A stretch of 64,000 bases of DNA from Multifurca ochricompacta (Eukaryota; Basidiomycota; Agaricomycetes; Russulales; Russulaceae): positions 49,343 to 113,342 of the forward strand of contig WTXG01000122.1 of the NCBI GenBank assembly GCA_022496185.1, in the 5' to 3' direction. Under the pieces are notes generated by a model. The model had not been told where the DNA came from. It searched no databases and saw nothing but the letters and a program-made list of their open reading frames with translations. Positions within the stretch are counted from its first letter, which is position 1; each line of letters opens with the position of its first letter. The translations under genes and the position numbers were made by a program. Below are positions 33,961-42,137 of the stretch, piece after piece.

Positions 33961-35384
33961 ATCTCCTGCGCTTTCTCTTCCTTCATCTTTTTGTTGACAG
34001 TTGGTGGGTTATTGCAGATGGGCGTGACCGTCGCTTCCGCTGCCCATGCCCCTTTTTTTGGGCATTCCTTCGACATGTGTCCCTGGGCTTTGCAGCGAAA
34101 GCACCTTCCTTCCTTCATCAGAATTTGCCTTTCGTCTTCAGTGAGTGCAACCCGCACTCTGGTTCTATCGGCAGAGGTGTCCATGGCATTTGGATCCCTC
34201 TGACTGGCGTGTATGGGTTTAACTCCAAAGGCGGCCTTCCACTGGTCGCAGGTTTTTCCCTTTTTTGTGTCAACCCCAAAGCGTGTCTGGAAATCCAGGT
34301 AGTCTTGCTGTTGTCGTCGAGCAGCGTCAACCCATGTGTCCCAGTCATTGGGGTGATGGAACTGAATAATGTTCTTCACCAGGGGATTAGGCAACCCCTG
34401 GGAGAAGAGGTCCAAGGTTGCCTCTTCATCAGTATCGTAGCCGGCTCTGTTGGCCAGGCTTCTGAACTTTGCTACATAAGCATCCAGTTCTCCTCTCTCC
34501 ATTTTTAAAGCCTTGAGCTCTCGAGCAGCCTTCTGCTTGGCCTGCCCATCTGTAAAGGCATCCTTGAACCTCTGGGCAATAGTTTCCCAGAGGTTTTCGT
34601 TAGTGGTACGACGACCACTTTCAATCTGTTCGTTCAGCCACTCCAGCTGTTCCATCGTCCAGTCGTCTACCACCTCTCCTCGAATCAATGACAAGAAGAG
34701 GTTGGCGCGTTGGAAAGGGTTGATGATCTGGGGGACATCGTGGTTGAAATTCTTGAAGGTGGTGAATTCCAACATAAACTTTTTGCTTTGTGACCGGTCT
34801 CCTGTGAACGTCTGTGGCAATATGCCTGACAGCCGTCCCGAGGGTGGGGGAATGTTGGGTAGTAACATGGGCAGTGGGGGAGGAGGAGCCGGATCTGGAA
34901 GCTGGGCTGCAATGGTGGACATGTTCTGGTAAAATGGGGTGACGGTGTCGGTGGACTGTATAGAGATCTGAGGAGTTGTCAATGCAGGGGCTCTGATCGT
35001 GACAACTGCAGGTGCAACTGGGGATGTAGTCGACGCTAATACCAGTGCTTCTTCACTATGTTCTTCTACATACTCTTCTGGCTCAGAGTCCATAACAATG
35101 GCCGGGGGATTCTCCCTCCACGGTCCTAATCCAAATTCAGGGGGAGCGGGTCCTGTAGTGACCCAAGAGTGTTGGCTGTCCAAGTATCAGATACAGTACC
35201 AAACTCTTTTTTCGTCATCGTATTCTACTGGTTGGTATCTTCCGTCATGATAGATGTAGTATCCAAACTCAGACTCAAAATCTTTCCAGGTGGCAGAGCC
35301 AAGTACCTGCTGTGAAAGGTCAGGCTCGTCCCTTCGTTTGATGGGTTCTTCTTTAAAGAGGGTCTGACTGCGGCTGGAAGCCAC
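33882..35384 (-). pseudogene. Chromovirus gag, about 500 codons, one internal TGA
   Basis: The frame is open from just inside the 5' LTR edge (35384 begins a GTG codon; no ATG precedes it in frame) to the stop at 33882. It is interrupted once, by TGA at 35186-35184, again a likely CGA change. The central part has the retrotransposon gag fold signature (ANLFLSLIRGEVVDDW, AKFRSLANRAGYD, LDLFSQGLP). A CCHC knuckle CFRCKAQGHMSKEC lies near 34110. Where translation starts is unclear; the first in-frame ATG I see is inside VMDSEPEEY near 35095. Gag overlaps pol by about 80 nt, with a run of five T just before the gag stop, so pol could be reached by -1 frameshifting. Confidence 0.85.
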
Positions 35385-35403
35385 AATGAGAGACTTGACT
35401 TGA

Positions 35404-35986
35404 TGTTATGTCCAGTGCGGGACGTTCCACACGACTTGTGTGACAGCATACTTATGCAGGTTCAGGTAAGAGACCAATAGGGCCTCTTGGAGTTTTAGAG
35501 ATGACGAGTCAAAGTCAAAGAGGCTGCACTCTAAGACGATGTTAAGCGGGAAGGATGCCGGAAGCACCAAGACAACTGAGCTCAAGAATCAAGGGAGAGT
35601 CCAGAAGACAAGCACCGATGTATTCAATAAGTCGAGTCTGAGCTCTACAGTGTAAACTATAGTCGACTTATATATGTAAAGAGGCGAGCGTCTATCGATA
35701 AGAGTCACGGAGTCAAGTGGGCCCAAATATCCTGAAGTGGAGGGCGTAAAGCCTGGCTTCTACTGATAGGGAATTAAGTAAGTGTCCGGTCGTACGATAA
35801 AGAGATAAGCGATAAGCAATGATAATGATGAACAAACACAAGTAAACAGAAGGAGTCATGTGGACGGACAAAGAGCATGTGACGGATCCCATGATGGAGA
35901 TGTGATCTGATAGTGGAGAGTGGGTGGCAAGGAAGGGTCGTCGTTAGGTAGGAAGAAAAAGAGAGGAAGAGACTGGGTTCGTAACA
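35404..35986 (-). repeat. Chromovirus 5' LTR
   Basis: 583 bp, upstream in element sense. Only about 20 nt separate its inner edge from the start of the open gag frame, so the primer site must be very short or overlap the frame. No convincing tRNA match was recognised; self-priming is possible but untested. Confidence 0.95.
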
Positions 35987-38900
35987 TGATACATACTTTG
36001 ACTGCAATTGCCCTGACTAACCCCACCTCATCGCGACTTGTTGGAACATGTGCTTCAGGGTCCTTTGGGTCAAAATGTGGAGACTCACTGTATGTGGATA
36101 TGAGCGCCTGAGTTGCCAAGTTGATGACATGTGCAAGACAGCTCCAGAGCATCGTTAATTGCTGAAAATTGAAAATTGCAAAACACTCACTTGATTTTCC
36201 GCTTTCGCCAATTGTATTTTTTGCCAGTCACGGCCCTCAAACATGCAGCCACTTCCTGCATCATCGTAAAATTGCTAGATGCATTATCACATGTAACGTG
36301 ACCAATCTGTAATCTATCAGTGAGTGCGAGGTCACATACAATATGTATCATGACACCAGCTAGCCTACCTTGTGGGTGACGCCAACCCGTTTGATAACTT
36401 TAAATAGGGCTTGACCCAGCCGCTCACCATTGTGAGCATTGTTAACTTGTGTGAAGCCAAGAAGGCCACTCTTGAGCTCCCACTGTGTCAGTGTCGTTTC
36501 CTCAATCCAGTGACCAGTAACTGCAAGATAGCCATCTGTGTTTTCCGCTTGCCATGCATCACATGTCAGATTGACTTCCCCAGTGACCGTCGGACCCTAC
36601 ACAATATAAGAAGGTAGAACTAATTATCTAAGACATGTACTTACATTAAGCCGCGCCTTCAACTTTGTCAGATGGTCCTTGAATGTGCATATGATTTCAG
36701 CCCACGTCGACTTTCGGCCTGGGACTTTCACACCATTTGTGGCGCGTGCAGCAATATTGATCATTTCTTTAAATTTTGGATGTTCGAGGGCCTGTATTGG
36801 CTACAAATAGAAACAGTCATATTAAATGAGGACAAAACTCAAAGAGCCTAGCTTACCTGATCACTTGTGACCAGCCATTCAATTGCAGCCTGATGAAAAG
36901 TCTTATCAGTATATGGAATAACCCGCTCTGTGGGTTTCTTCTCCCGAAGGTCGCGGTCCAGGACTCAGGTTACAAGTTCAGCAGCCGCTTTGCCCTTTTT
37001 GATATCGCCCAGTAGTTTGGATTCATACATAGCACCTTGAGCCCATTTCCGGTATATTCCCTATAGAAAAACTATAATAAGACACGGTGGAGAGTAATAG
37101 CAATAGACTTACTGAGTGGTGCACCTCCAGATGGCGGCGTAATGTTGTAACTTCATTAACGAGGCTCTTTTTGTCTCTGCAAGAATTGATTTCATTCAGG
37201 AATATAAAAAACTGAAGTATGAGGTACATACGGGCAGAGTTTACAGCAGCAATATTTCTTCATCTTTCCATTGATGGTCTTCACAACAGGAGACCAAAAA
37301 AAGTGGTTGATGTTGCGTCGTTTATCTTCACATGATGGTGCATCTTCATCGATTGGCTGGACATTGACATCCAACAGAAGCCCTTCATCGTCGACATCCC
37401 TTGGATTTCCTAATGATGCATGCATCTGCTTGGCTGTGATGACATACAAGTTCAGAATGGAACAATGCTTTTTGAACAATTACGCACCTGTGGTAGACCT
37501 TTTATCATTGTCCACTTCATCCTCACTACTTGTGTCCTCGTCACTGGTAATAGTATGCTTTCTCTGTGAATTTCTGGTGGCACCAAGTGTAATACGTCGC
37601 TTTTTGGCTGCAGCACAGGTGATTGAGAATTTTATTCAAAACACAAAAAAGACTAAAATGTACACGGCTTGGGCTGGTCATTGCTATCCTCATCTTCTTC
37701 GGACTCAATGTAAATACTTGCATTGATGTTACGTTTGGGCACAGATGTTGGTGCAGAACCTATGGTCTCGACAGAAGTGTCTCTATCAGTGACAGATGTG
37801 GTTTCTTGGGCCCGTTGTGAATGAAACTCCTGCACTGCTTTGCGTTGGAAAGATAGTTCGGGCTGTGCTGCATTGTTGGCATTGGTCAGCTTTGAGGTTG
37901 GGGCAGTTTGGCGTGATGGTCATGTTTGGACAGTTGGATCGGCATCAGAACCACTAGTAGGTGGATATTAGCCACGAGACAAAATAGCTGAAGATGTGTG
38001 AAAACATACCGAAAATGTTTGAGTTCTGTGATTAGTCACTGTAGTTTGATCTCAACAATATCCAATGGAAAATTATCCGCCCAGTCAATTTTAGACAGAT
38101 AAGAACAAACACAACCTAATCCAAGCTTTCCTTTGTGAATATATTGCAAATGGCCAGAGGCATCTTGGCAATCCTCCCCAAACATAGCATCAAAACGCCT
38201 GTTAAATGTTTCATGAGCCGTCCCCCATTCCTTTGTATTCATGACACTCCAGATCTTATCCTCCTTCATGCCTTGTTGGACAGACCATGGTAAATTATTT
38301 GAGAGGGTGGTAATAGCTTTGACAAGAGTCTTGATCTCTGAGATTGTGGACATTTTCACAGACTTGAAGCATTGATTTGGAGGGGATCAAGGGAAGGAAA
38401 AATCTGATTGAAAAAAACTACACGAGTTGTACATATATATGCAGGAGCTCCTGCAACAAGAGATGTGTTAGACATTTGTGCTTGAGGGTGGATATCACTG
38501 TCAGAGTGAATGTATCACAAAACTATATCGAAGTTCAAAATGCCATGATGCAGTGATAAACATGTTCACGTGACCTAAATCATCCACTTCATGTTCAGAT
38601 ATGTACGATTGCTGTCCCAGATGCGCGTTTTCTGCATTCCATGTCATGGAGACTAACAGAGCTGATTTGAGCCGCCCAGAGTGCCTTGCGTGCATGTTTA
38701 CTCAAGATCTGACCCTCGCAGTCAGGAGAGCGGCCAGACGATGCGGTCCACCCCACACTTTTCATGCGTTACGTGTTTACAGAACTGCCCTATGCAGCAC
38801 GGACATTGTGGATACTCGCGGACACTGTGTCAGTAGATAGAACAATAGGTAATTACCAGGATAGTCTAACAATAGTCTAGAATGTATTCTAGAGGGTGCC

Positions 38901-40008
38901 AGACCGCGCAAATAGACCGCGCGTAACCAAACAAGACACAGTAGTATGGAGATATGCTCTTATGCATCCCATAACTGATTGTTGTCTTATTTTACATTGG
39001 ACACATGATCCGACTTGGCACTTCATAGGATAACAGTAGATATGTATATAAGACATCCTATAACACGCTGCAGACCCCATCATGTCCTCTTGGGGCTGCA
39101 GGTGGGTTTACATTGTATCTAGGCATAGTAGGAGCTGATCTTGTCCTCTTGGGGCTGCAGGCTCTTGGTATTGTCAATATAGGTGTATTATTGCTGTACA
39201 AGCAGGGCTGTTTGTCACTGACTACCTCAAACCTTACACGTGCATCAATCTCTGCATTCTGCGCAGCTTTTGACAGGCATTTTCATCATTTTCATTGTCT
39301 ACTTAATTAAGGACGCTTTTTATCATCTTATCTAATATTTCCTTGTAATCGGGATTGTTGCATCCGTTACAATTGCTATTGTTGCTAAAATTATGGTCAA
39401 AAGCTGCGGCCTGAGCCAGTGGCTTTGGCTTTTAGCTACTCTGAACTGGGCCAAAGCCCTTGCTGGGCCGTCACAACGGCCCGGCTTGGCCTGGCCTAAA
39501 CAGGCCCAGCTTGGCCTGGCTTCCGGCTTTGAGCCGGGCCAGGCACATCACTACCCCAATATTGCCAAACCAGGGTTCCTGGATCAGCAAGACGTGGTCA
39601 GAACAGTTGGAGTTAAGCACAGCATGAATATTATGGTTGCTGTGCTGCATGTTGATCGTCAGAATGGACGTATCAGACATGGAAAGGGTCCTGGCTCGCA
39701 GAGGGAGTGGGGTGGCCCATGGAGTCCTCCATGAACTGTTCGACGTGGGTGGTGAGGTGGTCGCCATCCGGGACATCAGGGATACACATGATGATTTGAC
39801 GGCCGTTGCCATCGCCGCCAAGGAGTCGGTCAAGGAAGTAAAGGTCGACGTTGCGGACGCGGCGCTCACGGCTGCCAACGACGAGGCAGAGGTGTTGAAG
39901 ACCCAATTCACCAAGCATGATGCCATGGGCATCCAACATCAGGGCGCGTTGGGATGCGTGAGAGTTGGGGGCCGGGGCAGGGAAAGCTGGGGGAGTGGGG
40001 GTGGGGGC

Positions 40009-41882
40009 TAGTGATGTTCCGGCCCGGCTTGGCCCAAAAGCCGCGGCTTTGGCTCGGCTAGTGATTGGCAGGGGTAACCCTGGGGTATCCTCATTGGTAC
40101 CCGTACCCATACCCGTACCTGTACCTGTACCCGTACCCGTCACTATGGGTATGGGTAACCCGCGGGTTACCCGCGGGTCACCTGTGAAAATGCGTGCAAG
40201 TTCTTTACTTGCATCGCGCATTTTGGATACCCGGCCCGGGACTTCCCAGACCAAGAAGATACACAACGCGTTCATTTGTGGCTGCTTAAGATCCCTCAAT
40301 GACTCTTATTTTATGTTCAGAAGATTGAGATAATTCATTATTCCATTTTTATTTTATTATTCTGCTTTCAATTTTATACAAGCACAACTAAAATACAGTA
40401 TACAGAGATGATTAGATAGGATGTTATAGAACATTGGTGAAAAGCCTGTCAGATAACCACACAGAATGCAAAATAATTTGATGAACACATAGCAATTTGC
40501 AGGGGTAACCCCTGGATAATTGTTTTGATACCTGGGTTACCCATAAAATGAAATGCGTGCAAGTTCTTTACTTGCATCGCGCATTTCAGACATCCGGCCT
40601 GGGACATCCCGGTCAAGGAGATACGCACTTGGACACAACGCATTCATTTATGGCTACTCAAGATCCCTCAAAGATTCCTATTTTATGTTCATAAGATTAA
40701 GATAATTTATTATTCCATTTTTATTTTATTATTCTGCTTTCAATTTTATATGAGCGCGACCGATCTTTGCATTTCTGCGCATTTCGGATAAATGGCCCGG
40801 GCCATCCCGGTCAAGGAGATAAGCACTTGGACACAATGCGTTCATTTATGGCTACTCAAGATCCTTCAAATATTGTTGCTTTATGTTCAGAAGATTAAAA
40901 GGATCCTTTATTTACATTATTATTTTATTATTCTGCTTTCATTTCATACAAGCGCGACTGTCCTGGTGCGTTTAAGTCAACCTTCCTTAATAGGAAGGAG
41001 GTCAGACCACCATGCGATGCAATGTAGTCACTGCCCTATGCAGCTTGTAGACACATGCGGGCCTTGTTTCAATAAAGTAATTTGATAATTAGATTATAGA
41101 ATAGTCTATATTAGTCTAGAGTGTATTTTAGATAGTGCCAGACCGGCAGAATTGGTCGCGCGTTAATAAAACAGATGTATCATGGTTTTCAAGAAGTGGA
41201 TCACTGATAAGGATTTTATTTTACATCACACCGTTAATTTGCTTTGATATTTTGTAGGATAATACTAGAACATATTTAACGCTACCCTGTAGCATACATC
41301 AGACAAGATCTTGTATTTTTGTGGCTGCAGATGTGTTTTATCTCGGAATTCTACTGATCTTGTCAATGCATAATCGGCGCCTATACCCACCAAACCCGCC
41401 ACACAGGTATGGGTTTCCACGGGTTGGGAGCCGTATACCCGTACCCGTACCTGGCAAAACCCGCGGCACTTACCTGCGCAGGTATGAAACCCCTTGACAA
41501 TCACTAGGCTCAGCCTGAGGCGGCTCCGGCTTTCCAGAAGTCTGGGCCGAGCCAAAGCCACCACAGATGGCTTGGCCCTGGCCCGGCTTGGCCCAAGCCG
41601 CAGCTTTTGGTAGAGAAAATTTTATGACATATAACCAGTACTTATAGTTCAGCTAATCCAAATCTGACTTAGTGTGTTACGTATTGCAAAGCTATATCAA
41701 AGAAAAAGTTTGAAATGCCGCGATAAACATGATCAGATCACGTGACCCAAATCAACCACTTTGTGATCAATTTCTACTGATTTTGACGATTGCTAATGCA
41801 CTTGTATGTGCTGTTGAAAGCCGCAGCCTGAGCCGGCAGCTTTGGCTTTTAGTTTCTCTGAGCCGGGCCAGGCACATCACTA
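40009..41882. mobile_element. hAT MITE, family A, copy A3, split by MITE B2
   Basis: Starts TAGTGATGTTCCGG and ends GGCCAGGCACATCACTA, flanked by the 8-bp duplication GTGGGGGC (40001-40008 and 41883-41890) within LINE2 ORF1. Without the nested MITE B2 and its duplicated site it is about 420 bp. The internal AT-rich part ('aaagctatatcaaag', 'gataaacatgatc') matches copies A1 and A2. Confidence 0.9.
40059..41506. mobile_element. hAT-type element, family B, copy B2 (1448 bp)
   Basis: Ends TAGTGATTGG and CAATCACTA. Flanks are GGCTCGGC (40051-40058) and GGCTCAGC (41507-41514), an 8-bp duplication with one CpG-type change. It is the reverse complement of copy B1 in layout, with the same subterminal ACCCGT-type hexamer runs (about 40100-40180 and 41440-41460) and the same internal repeated blocks. 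No coding capacity. Confidence 0.88.
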
Positions 41883-42137
41883 GTGGGGGCAGTGACCGAG
41901 GGCACAGCAGAGGGGGAGGGAGTGGGAGCAGAGGACGTACTAGGGAGCACGTGCAGCACGTGCATCACTGTTGTTCACGCAACGCGCGACGCGGACGGTC
42001 AGTTGGCAGTTTGTAGAGGCCAGACACTCATACTGGCAATTCAGAAGTGTAAGTTCATTAGAAGATACCACCTTCCCCGATTATCGACTTACAATCAATT
42101 GTGAGTGATTTTCACCATGTTCTTCTTGTCTCACAAT

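Larger units (their letters stand above)
28520..35986 (-). mobile_element. Complete Ty3/gypsy chromovirus (7467 bp)
   Basis: Two direct LTRs of 583 bp each (28520-29102 and 35404-35986), with TGTTA and TAACA tips, flanked by the 5-bp duplication TGATA (28515-28519 and 35987-35991). Coding order on the minus strand is gag, pol (protease, reverse transcriptase, RNase H, integrase, chromodomain) and an extra zinc-knuckle ORF. A purine tract (AGAAGAAGGGG, 29106-29116) abuts the 3' LTR. Gag and pol are inactivated by TGA codons and one small frameshift. This is an element of a fungal genome, not an infectious virus as far as the sequence shows. Confidence 0.95.
26980..38353 (-). pseudogene. hAT transposase gene, interrupted by the chromovirus
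   Basis: Several exons can be read on the minus strand. The N terminus is at 38353-38036 (MSTISEIKTLVKAITTLSNN), followed by an acidic linker near 37835-37653. A BED-type zinc finger lies near 37300-37200 (FFWSPVV, CCCKLC). The RNase H-like core follows with LTCDAWQAENTDGYLAVTGHW near 36540, CDNASSNF near 36280 and CLAHVINLATQA near 36130. After the chromovirus come VRWSSTYLMLDRAERH near 28380 and RPKYQRFFPALEATY near 27960. The C-terminal dimerisation region is HPAWASLARDYLSIMSSSV near 27350. The order is that of a complete hAT transposase with introns. The only clear break seen is the chromovirus, inserted with TSD TGATA between the core motifs. Exon borders were not fixed. Confidence 0.8.
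25762..39553 (-). mobile_element. Transposase-bearing hAT transposon, candidate parent of MITE family A
   Basis: Tips TAGTGATGTTCTGGCCCGG and CCGGGCCAGGCACATCACTA are those of MITE A. It is flanked by the 8-bp duplication CCCCAATA (25754-25761 and 39554-39561), with LINE2 ORF2 continuing on both sides. Inside lie transposase exons on the minus strand and the chromovirus (28520-35986). Without the chromovirus the element is about 6.3 kb. DNA at 38505-38615, just upstream of the transposase start, matches the middle of MITE A ('aactatatcgaag', 'gataaacatg', 'cacgtgac'). Long inverted repeats of roughly 0.7 kb (about 26040-26880 against 38615-39370, sharing 'gccccaagaggacaagat' and its complement) lie inside the tips. 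Confidence 0.9.
21923..39680 (-). pseudogene. LINE2 ORF2: endonuclease, reverse transcriptase and RNase H, broken
   Basis: Starts at ATG 39680, overlapping the ORF1 stop by 8 nt as in LINE1. The first 40 codons (MSDTSILTINMQHSN, LLIQEPWFGNIGV) are split from the rest by the hAT element. The frame resumes at about 25753 with the endonuclease (LLAGDFNLHHPDW, ITSDHTGL). The reverse transcriptase follows (STPQGSPLSPVL, MYVDDGLLF near 23835), then the RNase H-like part (AAAVLMDSRGEW) and a Cys/His tail (LATGHAFILEY, CQCDNTTP), ending at 21923. Breaks: TGA at 25530 where LINE1 has Arg, a frameshift near 24560, a frameshift near 23180, and TGA at 22814. Both TGAs fit CGA decay. Confidence 0.85.
21663..41945 (-). 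mobile_element. LINE2: 5'-truncated non-LTR retrotransposon with nested insertions
   Basis: T run (poly-A tail) at 21662-21687, flanked by the 16-bp duplication AGCACGTGCAGCACGT (21647-21662 and 41946-41961). The element's own pieces are 21663-25761, 39562-40008 and 41891-41945, about 4.6 kb. It is cut at the 5' end inside ORF1. The hAT element (25762-39553) and MITE A3 (40009-41882) sit inside it. Its protein is related to LINE1 but clearly diverged, so it is a separate family. Its 3' end shares 'gcgcttgcggga' and 'cccaatcgcgcggc' with LINE1. Confidence 0.9.
39673..41945 (-). pseudogene. LINE2 ORF1 C-terminal remnant
   Basis: The residual frame reads from the truncated 5' end of LINE2 (41945-41883: SSAPTPSPSAVPSVTAP), then after MITE A3 continues 40008-39673 (LYFLDRLLGGDGNG, SQDPFHV) to a TGA that overlaps the ORF2 ATG. 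The end is homologous to the LINE1 ORF1 tail (ELYFLDRLIGGNGSG, DPFAFHV). The coiled coil and zinc knuckles are lost because the insertion is 5'-truncated. Confidence 0.8.
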
